Shown here piece after piece: positions 32,478 to 63,194 of a stretch of DNA of 64,000 nt. The notes beneath the pieces were generated by a model. The model ran no database searches, was not told the origin of the DNA, and worked only from the letters and a program-made list of their open reading frames with translations. The stretch comes from Limnomonas spitsbergensis. Its lineage: Eukaryota; Chlorophyta; Chlorophyceae; Chlamydomonadales. Each line of letters opens with the position of its first letter. Within the stretch, counting starts at the first letter, position 1. The stretch lies in assembly GCA_037349105.1 (NCBI GenBank), contig JAYJMM010000107.1, forward strand, positions 434,001 to 498,000, in the 5' to 3' direction. A program made the position numbers and the translations under genes.

Positions 32478-34911
32478 TGCAGGCTAGACGGTGCTGATTC
32501 CCAGCTAGGGTTCCTACTGATGCCCATATGTTGCAGCCGCTCCTGTTGCTGCTGCTGTTGCTGGGCCTCAGCTGCAGCCGATGAGTCCCAACTTGTGTGT
32601 CGACTCAGGCCCTGGGGCTGTTGGTGGTGGTGATGGGGGGGTGGCGCAGCTTCATCAGGGGAGAGCACCTGAGCAAAAGAGCAGGAGGGTTGGTACTGGG
32701 GCCTGAGAATTGCCTGGGAGGGGTCTCAGGGGGTACCAAATGAGGGCAGTGCTGAAGATGGTGATGAAAAGGGTGGTGAGAAGAATGGTGCAAAGAGTGA
32801 TGTGGAGGTTGGTGGGACGGGTTGTGACAAGAGTGATGGTGAGTGTGGTGAGAAGGGTGATGAGACGTGTCCTGGATAACGAGGATCCTAGCACGCGGTT
32901 TCCCAACTCACTGGATCCTCCTGGAGGACTGACTCTGCCAGCAGGTGGGGGTTAGGGAGGCTGCATTGCCGCCTGGGGGCATAGTCAACCTGCAGGAGGG
33001 GAGAAAGCACCGGAGATTCGAGACTTTGTGACATGTGACAGACCTGGAATGTTTGAATTGCGACCTGGGGGCATAGTCAACCTGCAGGGGGGGGGGAGGG
33101 CACCAGAGATTCAAGATTCTATTTGCAGGTGACTGGGTGAGCCCTGTTCAAAAACGAACCATCCTCTCCATTCGAGCCTGGTTGCCCGGATCACGGGATC
33201 ACGGGATCACTGGATCATCATTGGGTTTGCGAAGGGGGTGGGGTCCAGTTGGACACCTGTTTGACTCGGACAGGCCTGGTATATTTGAATCGCGAAATTT
33301 GAACAGGCACAGGAATACAAAATATCACTTGCCCAAGGTTGCAGGTGTAGGTCCCTGATATTCGTAAGGAAAATTTCTGTTGGGTGAAGACAATATGTCT
33401 GATGGGCCCTGCTCATGAACATACTAGAAATGTCGGAGCGGAATGATAAAAATATACCATGGGCTTGACTGCGATACCCGCATCAGCAACGTTGTCTTGT
33501 ACCATTCAATAATACCAGGTTACTGTTTTTGCCGCACATCCTGAACAATCTATTGCGAAGAAATACTGAGTCTGAAACCCACTTGCATCGGATCGTTCTG
33601 GCTTGAGGAGTGGGTGTCTGGCACGTCTGCTGCTGCCTCCCCTGCAAATCAGCCATGAAGGGGTGGGAAGGATGTGACTGGAAATCTAAACCAGTGTACC
33701 AGCATGCTTGGTAGGTTTTTTACTGACAGCCTGAAACGGTAGTAAGCAGCACCAAGCAAAATCACCGAATATAGGGTAGGAATGGTACCAGGCTGTGTCA
33801 CCCCAGCACTGCGATGGAGGCTAGATTTGTTCGTCATTTTGGGGGGTACGGATCATACATTTGAATATTTCCCATTGTCCAAGCAATCATACAGGGGGAC
33901 CCATTTCTGCTGTCACTGAACCTAGATACATGGGGTCACACACCAGGCCAGACAGTAGGCAGAGGACTTGGTTTACCTGAGCGACAACTGGATAATGAAA
34001 TGAAGCCTATAAATCAACATTTGTTGAAATAGACTGGATAACAAAGAGTAGTCGAGGAATATCCTTGATCAGCATCGATATCCGAATTAAGACAGGAAAA
34101 TGGCTTAAAAGCATGTCGTGCAAATTTGCTCATGAGGCCACTTAGAGTCCCTTGCTGTGCCCATAAAACGTAAGTCAGCAGGCTCAAGTCAAGGCAATAC
34201 ATCACCGCCCCTCCTCGCACCTGATGCTGGCAGCGTCGAAGCAGCAGCAGCAGCAGCAGGCGTCAGGCTGGCTTGACAGCCAAACGAAGGACTGACGCTG
34301 TAGGCGCGCGTCTCCTCCTTGATCCCAATGGGGACCCTGGGGTAGATCACACCACCGCCGCCGCTGCCGCCGCCACCACCGTCGCCCCCCTCCCCTGCTT
34401 CCGTTGCTGCCGCAGCCGCCGCCGCCCTCGCCGTCGAAATGGCGGCTTGCACCGAAGTGGTCCACTGGTTCGGCTGGGCACCTGCCGCCGCAGTGGCTGT
34501 GACGACTGTGGATTCCCCCTGATTGGGAGCAGCGAGATGGCCAGTCACAGCGGCCGTGCCTGCTGAACCCGCTTCCCCACTGCAGGCGCCGCCCCCGCTG
34601 CCTTCGCCTCCCGTAGCCATTGGCGGTGGGGAGCCACACCCACCAGATTCCAAGCCATACAGGTGGGGTGGCTCGGCTGATCCCCCTAGGGGATAGCCGT
34701 CAGCATCCTCCTGGCGCTTCAGATCCTGATCCGGATGACCAGGCCGCTCCTCTGCAGCCCTGCCCTCCAGGATGCCACTAGGTAGGCCAGTCATGTAGGA
34801 ATGGGTGCGCTTGCGACGAAGGGCTGCAGCTTCTGACAGGCCCTCAAACATCCCTTGCTGTTGGTTTGCATCATGGTCTGGGTCCTCAGACCCGAAATCA
34901 GGCCACGTCAT
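21149..34911 (-). CDS. BELL-class TALE homeodomain transcription factor (9 exons)
   Basis: Exons are 34911-34221, 33641-33583, 32668-30698, 29395-29282, 28171-26891, 23641-23591, 23242-23171, 22589-22502 and 21321-21149; phases agree, giving 1,499 residues. The homeodomain (about 1335-1396) is split over exons 5-7. [16 protein letters not shown] and HPYPTEPEK form the TALE first half with its three-residue loop extension. [12 protein letters not shown] is helix 3, and [15 protein letters not shown] follows. WKP after WFIN.R marks the BELL class. In Chlamydomonas a BELL protein (Gsp1) pairs with a KNOX partner in the zygote and enters the nucleus; that role here is inference. The rest is low complexity: about 38 Gln in a row, and His, Ala and Ser/Pro runs. 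Repeated RH.SW(D/E) and HR..SD..Y.QW motifs occur in exon 3. I see no clear BELL/SKY domain. An in-frame TGA lies 18 bases before the ATG. The 59-base exon 2 rests on phase and splice fit. Introns carry arrays of 34, 27, 24 and 47 bp units. Confidence 0.9.
21440..22435. repeat. ~34 bp minisatellite in the last intron of the BELL gene
   Basis: About 29 units of GTAAGTAAGCTGATGG, then (T/C)(C/T).GGGGTTACTTTGCCT, with much variation. Read in the sense of the gene (minus), each unit has TTACTTACAG|G, a good acceptor-like string, about 0.1-1.1 kb before the real acceptor at 21322. Confidence 0.88.
24332..24377. repeat. AT dinucleotide microsatellite
   Basis: About 22 TA units in the BELL intron between homeodomain helices 2 and 3. 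Confidence 0.9.
24600..26035. repeat. ~27 bp minisatellite in the BELL intron between helices 2 and 3
   Basis: Some fifty units of CCCTCTGCCCCTCACACTTG, then TATCCAT, with single-base changes and a few variants with GTTACCATT. On the gene strand the unit reads AAGTGTGAGGGGCAGAGGG. It resembles the sequence just after the real donor at 26890 (GTGAGGGGGCAGAGGG). Apparent long open frames on both strands come from the unit length being a multiple of three. Confidence 0.92.
26035..26885. repeat. ~23-31 bp related array adjoining the BELL exon 5 donor
   Basis: Units of CACACCTCCCCCTC, then TGCCCCCCAT or AGCCCCCC, with C runs. It grades into the 27 bp array on one side and reaches the real splice donor on the other. 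Confidence 0.85.
28425..28855. repeat. ~24 bp minisatellite in the BELL intron before exon 5
   Basis: About eighteen units of GGGGATGGGGC, then (AGAAA or GGGAT)GGTGACGG. On the gene strand it is pyrimidine-rich (CCCCATCCCCCGTCACC) and lies within 300-700 bases upstream of the exon 5 acceptor. Confidence 0.9.
29400..30305. repeat. ~47 bp homogeneous minisatellite abutting the BELL exon 4 acceptor
   Basis: About nineteen almost identical units (GCAGGAGCAGGGGGAGGGGC, then GTAGGTGTAAGTAGAGGAGT, then AGCTAAA), with one obvious base variant near 29608. On the gene strand each has CCCCTCCCCCTGCTCCTGC, then TTTAG. The real acceptor has CTCCTCCTGCAG. The array starts within 10 bases of the exon boundary, so each unit looks like an iterated polypyrimidine tract and acceptor. 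The near identity suggests recent spread or ongoing homogenisation. Confidence 0.92.
32366..32480 (-). repeat. CAG/CAA polyglutamine tract inside BELL exon 3
   Basis: About 38 Gln codons in a row, mostly CAG with interspersed CAA, one of several such tracts in exon 3. CAG runs of this length are prone to length change. Confidence 0.93.
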
Positions 34912-35795
34912 GGCCTCCTGGATAATGGGTCAGTGGATCCACACAGGGGGTTAATCACCAGCACGCCAGATTTAGTTCCGACCGGCCCTTCGCTGCAGAA
35001 GACTGGACGCGACCGCTGGGTAACAGGGACACCTGCTAGCCCTAGTTGTTGCAACTTATTTGCACCGAATCGCGCAATTGATAGCTTACGACAGTGAAAC
35101 CAGAGGAGGTTGTTCTGGGGCCATCGGCAGGCCGCCCCCCTAGAAACTGACGCGATTCCGAGATCCGTGACCGTTGCTATTGTCTGTCAACCGTGAGGTC
35201 TGCATTCACCTCTTTGCTACCTGCCTTATGCATCGCTGAGGAGCGGCATTGCAATTAATCCGCTGGGATGATTGATGTTCGCGGGGTGCTCGATCCAAAT
35301 CGGCGGGAGTGATGAGGGAACCAGCGGGGCTTTCAGAGATGAAGGAAAACTTGCTGTCCAGCGCGCCTATGAGTGAAAGGTGAAAGGCGAATCTTTCGGT
35401 TGAACGTCGCCTTTCAAATGCGTTTGCCCTCAGTTGTCATGTCGTACCCATGGGGTGATCGTCATGCGGAAGTTGCGGCCGGCCGAAGGATGACCGGCCG
35501 TCGTGCCGCACCGCCAACAGCGACCCGGAATCGAGCGAGGGCAATTTAAAAACAACCTGGACGTTTTTGAAAAAAGAATAGCTGTCCCCTCTGAAAAATA
35601 CATGCACTGAACATCAGTTCAAATTCATACACGGTCTCCTTTTAATCAGCCGGCACTGAATCTACCGCGCCCCCGATCGTAACCTTGGTGCCCTGACTCC
35701 CTTCCACCCCCGAAACAAAACCCAACAGGCCACTGCTTTCCAGCACTTAAGTCTGGTTTGGATCCTGATCCTCATAGCTAAACTCCCCTGCTTGT
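34912..35795. other. Intergenic: BELL promoter side and KRR1 3' side
   Basis: Both neighbours read leftward, so this holds the KRR1 3' untranslated region and the BELL promoter. No exon recognised. It contains a 10-base inverted repeat at 35381-35416 and CCGGCC-rich palindromic sequence near 35480-35505. Confidence 0.45.
35381..35416. promoter_or_regulatory. Inverted repeat (10 bp arms, 16 bp loop) upstream of the BELL gene
   Basis: TGAAAGGCGA at 35381-35390 and its exact complement TCGCCTTTCA at 35407-35416, about 470-505 bases upstream of the BELL ATG. It may be a paired factor-binding site or a structured part of a transcript. The function is a guess. Confidence 0.3.
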
Positions 35796-42070
<6,275 letters not shown>

Positions 42071-42307
42071 CACAGGTCTAATTGTAGAGCAGCTGTATAC
42101 TATTGCACCATTCAGTAACGCTGCACACGGTGCTTTGCAAGTTTTCACAAGTTCGGATTTGTGTGGGAGAAACTATTTTTCGAAATGCAGCAGCGCCTCT
42201 TTCCCGCTATCTGATTTGACCATTCCTCGTATCGTTCGTTGTAAAGCGTATCGATACCACAGCAGTAAAGTACGTACTCCTGTCCACAAACTTGAACTGT
42301 GTGTGCG
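42071..42307. promoter_or_regulatory. Bidirectional promoter region between KRR1 and ISWI
   Basis: The two start codons face away from each other and are 237 bases apart, including both 5' untranslated regions. No TATA box is obvious. A shared promoter is inferred from the spacing. Confidence 0.7.
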
Positions 42308-56235
<13,928 letters not shown>

Positions 56236-58264
56236 GGACCCAGCTGCAGGATGAGAGTGCGAGCCATGTCATGGAGCATGGGACAGGATGTGTGCATGTA
56301 TGTGTTCGTCTTGGCTGCTGTGTGTGATGGCCGCTGTGCCGGAGCGGAGGACGTTGAGTTATAAATTTGCTTTTGAACTTAAATGTAGCGTTTGCTCCAT
56401 TTTTTGATGTAGAGCCCTTTGGCTGCAGGCATATGTACCGGTGTATGATGTTGTACGAACATGGTGTTTGGGGTTTTACTAACCATTGGGGTTTTACTAA
56501 CCATGCACTTTGCTTCTTCAGCACCGGTGTTTGATGATGCTATGGGCAATCTTGTTGGCAATGTGCAGTCGACGTTGACTGGTGCGCACTGGTACTTCTT
56601 TTGTTAGATGCCCTGAATTTTACCACAGGCCATGGAGGCCACCAGGGGCGTCAGAAGTGGCGGTTAGCAGTGCCGCCCAATCAGCCTATTTCAACTGACA
56701 TGCACCGTTCTAAATTGTATCTGCTCTGGTAATGACAATGACGCCACAGCTCTGGGCCATGCTAAAAAAGGCTCGGACGCGTGGGCACCCCACTGTTGGG
56801 AAGAAAATAGAGAGGAGAAAGGAAAGAAACAGGTGGAAAAGGGGAGAAGATGCCACTCCAGAAAGAGAAGGAAGTCTGAAGGTTCTCCAGCCCGCCCAGG
56901 TCGTAGCCCTCAGCAACGCAAAGAGAGGATAAAAAGCAAGAGGGGACCTAAGGCCCGCCCCAAACGAGGAAATCCGAATCTCTAGCCCCTGAAGACCCTA
57001 GCCCTGAACAAAGTTTACCTATCAAGGATGGGGAGAAAACAAAAAGTCAGGGGACACAAAAGGCTGGGGAAAAGGAGAAAGAAAGCCTCTGAAACGTCTA
57101 CACATCAATATATCTACCACGCCTTCCCCAAAAGCCAGGGCATCCCACCCTAGACTGCCCTAGTACAAAGCGTGGAAGTCTCTAGCACCGTCTGGGGGAC
57201 TATAACCCATCCCCGCTATACCGGGAGCAGCTGCAAGAGACGCAACAGACCTGCCCCTCCACAGCTGTCTCCTCCCAGACTTGGGAGCACACCTGCAGCA
57301 GCAGTTTACCGCCAGTACGCCCCCCTCTGTTGCAGCATCACAGCCAAATCTGCCCCCTGGGAACGCTCAGCCGGAGGTCATCGGCATATTAAAAAGGTTA
57401 CTTCAACATTGGGGGGGGGGGTAGAAAAAAGTGTGGCTGAACAGCTTGCTTCCTGCTTCAAAAGGGCTTTCTCCCGCATGCGTATGCATACTGTGGCGGG
57501 CCTAGACGGTATGGTGGCTCCCTCCATCAAGCTGGCCGTGTTAGAGGATGATGCCGACCTGCTGCAGGGCATCTGGATGGACCACACCCTCTTCGCATGT
57601 ATGGTTTATCGCGGTTTTCAATAAGTGTACGACTTCGGTTACCGGTACCGTTATATGAATATAAATATAAATAAAGCATGGAGAATTTTCATAATTTCAG
57701 CGGTAGAGGTATCGCTAAGCTGAATATACTGTACTTTCGTTTGACTGAGGTTCTTACGTTGTGCTAGCCTTGTTGTGGCTGTGTGCCCTGGTGCTGTTAC
57801 ATCTACAGTACCAGTTAATAAGGAGTACGCCCATGTTTATCGCTCAAGCTGCCAGTAGTTTATTACATACTCGCCCCCCTGCCTTTTACTGTTGTTCCCC
57901 TTAAATGGAGGAACGCGTGAATGTGCTTGTCAGACATGACTTTTACAATCCATGGTCACACGTTGGCTAGCTAAAAGGCTTAGGTGGGACAGGATCCTTT
58001 CACCTCATGTTGCTCTACCAACTGATATGATCCAGCTATCTGATAGTGCGGTACTCTATGGGCTGAAATGTCTGAGAACATGGAGCATAAAATCTGCAAC
58101 CGAGCCTTGAAGGTCAAGCCTCTGGCCCAAATCCAGCTATTCATGGGGCACATGTCCCATGCATCAATTGTGATGCTCTGATGGACTGTAAAAACTTCAC
58201 TTCACAATGAGTGAGTGAGTGGTGGCCTAGAGAGAAAATAGAGAGGAACACCGTTGACCAGCAG
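56236..58264. other. Region between the convergent ISWI and unknown-gene 3' ends
   Basis: It holds the ISWI 3' untranslated region and, near 57.2-57.6 kb, a possible retroelement fragment. AT-richer sequence follows (57620-57860). No other exon recognised. Confidence 0.4.
57250..57624 (+). pseudogene. Possible non-LTR retrotransposon fragment (region before RT)
   Basis: The plus-strand frame reads EQLASCFKRAFSRMRMHT, then VAGLDGMVAPSIKLAVLE, then ADLLQGIW. The AGLDG.(A/V)AP.IK.A pattern resembles the linker just before the RT domain of chlorophyte LINEs (where A.G.DG...P..K is usual). It stops before any RT motif and no endonuclease motif is seen. The assignment is tentative. Confidence 0.4.
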
Positions 58265-61200
58265 TCAGACAGGCCCGACCACCAGCGAGATGGGCACCAT
58301 ATGCGGGAAGGACAGCACAGGGCCTTGCCGGTACCCTCGCCCCGAAACCAGCACCTTGAGCACGGCCATGGGAAGGTCGCTGCATGGCGCAGCGCATGGC
58401 GAGAAGGGAGGACTGCTTTTCATGGTGGTGGCAGGGGGAGGCAGACAAAGTGCCAGTCGCTGTTTGGCGCCCTGCTAATGTATCAAGCCTACGCCAATCT
58501 TGAAATTTCAACACAACACGGCAGGCATATCGACAGGTGACTATGCACTTGGTGCAACTCTGACGTGAGATATGGGTGGCACCATGTGGCGAAGTGAAGT
58601 TAAGTGAAGTTAGGGCGAGCAGCCGAGCACGCACGCCAGAGCTTTACGACATGCAGTCACAACAAAGGCTCTCAACGCTGAAAAGCAAGTAGAGCGGTGC
58701 CTGAGGGGGTGCGCACCTTGCCCTGCTGTTGTGCGGAAAGCAAGTAGCCATGGCACCCCGGGCGCTACTGCTGACGAAGAACCCGCGGTCCCTCTCCTGG
58801 CAGGGCAATCCAAACTTGTACCTTTGCAGGGGGAAGGAGAGGGAGAGGCATGAAAATGTTGCTTACCATACATTCCATTCGCAAGTATTTGAAATCTGGC
58901 AGTGCGCTTCCAACTGGCTAGTTTAAGGTTCTCAGGCTGAAGAGGAAGTGGAGCATGTGGCAAATCAGGTCTTTAAGTCCACCTGCATTCTGGCATTTCA
59001 GATCCATAAAGTACGTAGGGCACCTGCATGCCCGCCTCAATGCCCGTTATGCAGTGCTTGCTGCAGCGCCCGCTGTGCCCACATGTAGGCCGCAGCACCC
59101 GCTATGCCAGCCTGCTAACAAGGAATGCCTGCCAAGCCATGTATCCCGGTAGGTCCTATCCCAGGTAGGCAGCGCAAGTAAACAGATCGAGACCGAAGCA
59201 CCCTCTGAGGCAGGCAACTGTTCTCGGTCGGGCAGTCGATAGGGATCACAAACGTCACTGATTTTCTTCAACACTCACTTTGTGATGCCATCAAAGATGG
59301 ACACATATTCATTTGCACCACTCTCGTGGATCCTGATCGCAACCAGTTTGTACATGTGGGCCTGGGCAATTGAGCGGCATTGGGAGTCAGTTGTGCACTT
59401 GGTTTCAGGGGTACTGTCGTAGGGATGAGGGTTTACGGTTTAAGGTCAAAGGGTGAGGGTGATGGTTCAGGGTTTAGGTCAAGGGATAAATTTCAAGGTT
59501 CAAGGGTCGAGGGTCAAGGGTCAAGGGTCGAGGGTCAAGTGTTCTGGGTTAATGGTCCAGGATTTGGATTCAGGGTTAGGCTTTAGAATTAAGTTGGGGC
59601 AAACGTTTAGTTACAGGTTCAGATTAAAGGTTTTGGGGTTTAGCGTTCAGGGTTCACGGTGAAGGGTTGATGGTAAGGGGTAAGGGTTCAGGGCTCAGGA
59701 TTGATGTGTAGGGTTTAGGGATTTAGGTAATGGGTTAACGTTAAGGCTGTGGGCCAGGGCCACTGAGCATCATCAGGCAAAATCAACTAAAGCACGCGCA
59801 ACATCGCTTGTATACCGTACATTTAACAATGCTTGTACGCATGCGAGACTGTATCGTCCCATCACGACTACCTTGAGTCCTCTCCCCCTCAGCGTGCAAA
59901 TGCAGCACTGGCTTCTTCACCTACCTCTCAATTGCGTCCTGAGCCAGAACCCACGACCTGAAACCCTCCACCCATATTCTGAGCTGGCTCCGTAAACAAA
60001 CGTTAATCCTCGATCGTGTGCAGGTAGTGAAGCGGCCGGAAGTGGCATCAGGCACATAACATGCCGACCGTGCGATGGAGACTAGGGAGAAGGGGTGAGA
60101 TGTCAAATACGTTGCATGTCACTCGTGCTGAAGCAGCCTCACCTGTCTCGCCATCACAGGCACCCTCCCACAGCAGCTGATGGGCCGGATCCGCGTCAGT
60201 TCCCGTGGGTCCAACGCAGCGGGCCCCAGGTCTCGCATCAGACGAGCCAGCGCTTCGACCGGCCCGGCCCCAGTGCCACCGGCGTGGCCGCCGGCCTGCC
60301 AGCCCCGCCCCCCCACCGCCGCCTCTGCCAGCCGCGCAGAGGCGGACTGTCGCTCTTGCCGCTCCACGTCCCGGAGCAGGGCTGTCACTTCGTCCCCTTT
60401 GTCGTCAAGGATGTGTCGCGTCATCGAGGCTGCAGCGCATGTGTTGCGCTGCGAGACCTGGTACGCACAGGGTGGTTACCAAGCAATAGCAAAGGGATCA
60501 ACATGAAGGAGCGAAGGATAAGGGTACAAGAGCGCAGTGGCCTGAGAGGTTTGCAAAGGCAATACGACATTATTGACATGTCTCTAAGGCAGCATGCAGC
60601 TTCCTGCAGCCTTGCTCATGATACTGCAGGCGAGTGTGCGAGTTGGTCTGCTGGTTCGGCGTTTTACTTTCAGCATGACAAGCCTTTGGCCTTGAACGTG
60701 GCCATGAGCCGGAAGTCCCGGAATATACACGGATTGTAAAATCAGTAGGCTGCAGCAGTTACAAACTTTCAATCAGAGGCCCAGGATGCTCACGCATTGC
60801 GTCATGGGCACTTGCCACTCCATGACCTTGACCTTGACTCAATCTGAGGAGGACAACAAGGCTTTCCCTGCGATACCTGCCCTCTACCTGCCCTCTATCC
60901 TACCTGCCTGTCTCTTATTATAATCTCTAATTGGAATGCCTGTTTGGAAGTCCCTAAATGAGATCCCTGACTGGTGTCCCTTACTGAACTGTACCGTCAT
61001 CCCTGGCCTGACTGATGTCCCTTACTGTACTGTAATCCCTGGCCTGATTGGCCGCCCATATTCCCATGTCATGCACTTATGCCGCTTACCTGAGCCAGCA
61101 GAGGGTCCATTGCCCAGCCTTGGCTGAACGCGTAGTCAGACCCATGGCTCCTGCAACAGGTTCCATGGGATGCCATTAAATATATTCCTCACTGGCCTCG

Positions 61201-62150
61201 CTCCCGCTCTCTCCATCAGAGCATGGGCTGATAAGTTCAGAAAGCCATGCTCCAGACTCATAGCTCATGCATCAACTCGTATCTCATGTTTCAAGTTATG
61301 CCGGCAGCAATCCCCTCGGCTTTCAGCTCTCCTTCCGGCAGGGCAGTGGCTGATGCGGTCAGTCAGTCCGTGGTGACGTGACTGGATGGCTTTTTGCACT
61401 CCTGCTTACCAGCTGGATGTGGACGCGGCTGGGTGGTCCAGCCACCGGATGGCATCAGAGACGTCACGACTCTTGAAGCACACACAATGGAGGATGTTAC
61501 AAAAGTTTAGGATGGTGCATACCCACTGGGCCCTGCACAATGTTCGGTCGCGTGGGGCTGGGAGGGCATGAGCAGGCTCAATTCTGGCTACCAAGCACAG
61601 CCAGGACCATGGTGTAGCCATGCCACGATAGTTGCAACTAATGTAAATGAGACAAGCCAGTCAGCTATCACTACCACTAGGATGTTGCCCCGGTGACATA
61701 TTGGATTCTTGACTAGATGTTCTTTGCATGAATTATGCGTCGCTCACACATGACAAGGGATTTGAGCGCATGCGCATGTATCATCTGGGGCTCTGGGCAT
61801 GCAAATTTCACACTCATTGATAGGCATAAGTATCCTGCTGCCTGGAGGGATAGCACGGGAAGGTCGGTATGTGGTCGCATACATGTATAGACACGATGAA
61901 ACATTGAAACATGGTGCGCACATGCAGTGCCTGCCCTATGGCCCCGCCAGCTCGGCAGTGGCGCGAATGCGATGATCATTACACATCTGGATGAGCAAAT
62001 TACGCCACCGAGTTCCACATAAGCAATCTCCGGTAATGATTCAGTTGTTGCACGTACCAGTATTTCGAGCGTCCCCGCAACATTTTCGAGCAGGATATCG
62101 CGCTGCCCTCGAAGCAAGGAGTCCGTCTCAAATTGAACGTCATACGACAT
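58265..62150 (-). CDS. Unrecognised 288-residue protein (7 exons)
   Basis: Exons are 62150-62058, 61471-61410, 61150-61090, 60457-60143, 59361-59279, 58821-58717 and 58412-58265. All phases agree and total 289 codons with the stop. I do not recognise the family. The N-terminal third (MSYDVQFETDSLL, LLENVAGTLEIL, SRDVSDAIRWLDHP) is likely helical. The middle (about residues 73-177) has DEVTALLRDVERQERQ, a short coiled-coil-like stretch, and a Gly-rich loop (GGRGWQAGGHAGGTGAG). The C-terminal ~110 residues look like one beta-rich domain: YKLVAIRIHESG, EYVSIFDGITKYKFG, RGFFVSSSARGAMATCFP, LPMAVLKVLVSGRGY, VLSFPHMVPISLVV. No signal peptide or membrane span is evident. The exon 7 acceptor has a poor pyrimidine tract, and CAG two codons away could be read differently. 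An ATG 66 bases upstream is also in frame. Coding status is supported by six phase-consistent junctions and a clean C-terminal domain pattern. Confidence 0.65.
59400..59760. repeat. Degenerate TTTAGGG-like interstitial repeat
   Basis: Many variants of GGTTTAGGG, GGGTTCAGGG and GGGTCAAGGGTC spread over 360 bases, inside intron 4 of the unknown gene. The motif resembles the plant/algal telomere heptamer but is highly decayed. Confidence 0.6.
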
Positions 62151-62923
62151 TATGTTGCTCTGAATAATTCGAGCCGTGCTGCATTTTCTTTGCAGCGCTG
62201 TGGGAGGCGAGGGCACGGTGACTGGACCGTACTGGACAGCGGCGGGCGCACATTACCCATCAGCAACATCCCTTTGACACCGGTACTTTTCGGTTGTTGC
62301 TTGCCACCTGGACGACCCAACTTGGTACCTTTGACAGTCAGCAAGCAGAATGCAGCATGTTATAGCTAGTTTTACAGTCGCGGGCGCACATCACACTGCT
62401 AAACTCTCATCGAAGTCGGTAGTTCTTCGACCGATATTTGCCACCTGCTGGATGACCCAACAGACTTCTCTCAGCTGGCAGCAAACATAACGAAGAACAT
62501 TCAAGCTGCTGTCGGCAGTCGCCTCCGCGGTGAAACAATGTTCGAAAATATGATTGCCAGCAACTCCTTCCTCAATCCTCATGCATGCATGGATGGTAAA
62601 CGGCCCAATGTCAATTACGTTACACCCCTGGGCCCGCTCAAAGCTCGGCCGTGTGGGCGCCCAAATGTTCAGAAGGGAGAAAAGAAGAAACTGACAAAGG
62701 AAGAGGGGGGGGAAGGAACAAAAGGAGAGGCTGGGGACGGCCCAATGTGTGTGTGGGGGGGGGTATTCAGAGTTTTCACCTTTCTAGAAAGTGGGTCCCC
62801 GAGCCTTGTGCAAATCAAATTTGAACATGCCAGAGGAAAGACAGAGGTCTGGAGGAGAGTCCTAACTGCTAATCCACTGGTTTCAGTCGAGCACAACTGC
62901 ATGTGACACTGAAATACGTCGTC
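62151..62923. other. Intergenic between the unknown gene and the 2OG oxygenase exon
   Basis: No exon recognised. It should contain the promoter of the leftward unknown gene and the 3' untranslated region of the leftward oxygenase. CCACCTG.TGGATGACCCAAC and the CGCACAT.AC block each occur twice (about 62240-62320 and 62389-62462), a diverged ~150 bp duplication. Confidence 0.45.
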
Positions 62924-63194
62924 CTAGCCTCTGACCCTCCTCTGTTTTTGAGGGCCTCCGTTAGTCACAGCCGAGCTCTTATTCGCCTCTCTCTTCCCCG
63001 TGACCGGGATCTTCTTCTCCTCCCTCTTCCCTGCCCCGCGCACTGGCAACATGTACAGCACATCAGTCCGTGCCACGTACTTGACTCCCCGCGTCACCGC
63101 GCTGCCCTCATGCACAAGGCTGCCCGCAGCGTCGCCATGCGGGAACACGAGCACGTTCCCCGCGCATGGGCTCACCCCTCGGGCCTCAACCACC
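62924..63194 (-). CDS. 2OG-Fe(II) oxygenase (prolyl 4-hydroxylase-like), C-terminal exon
   Basis: The last exon starts after the acceptor TTCCAG (phase 2) and ends at TAG, giving 89 codons. It encodes VSPCAGNVLVFPHGD, then SLVHEGSAVTRGVKYVAR, then TDVLYML. These are the last strands of the double-stranded beta-helix: the distal iron-ligand His in VHEG and the basic residue that binds the 2-oxoglutarate carboxylate in GVKY..RTD. A Lys/Arg-rich tail of about 40 residues follows (GKREEKKIPVTGKREANK). The proximal HxD motif would be on earlier exons, which I cannot find up to 64000, so the gene is partial here. The substrate cannot be told. Confidence 0.75.

Noticed and set aside
30896..32633. 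Plus-strand frames with poly-Leu and poly-Cys
   Set aside because: Antisense of the CAG tracts in BELL exon 3.
57250..57624. Calling a host gene at 57.2-57.6 kb
   Set aside because: The AGLDG.VAP.IK pattern suggests a retroelement, and there is no splice or domain support for a host gene.
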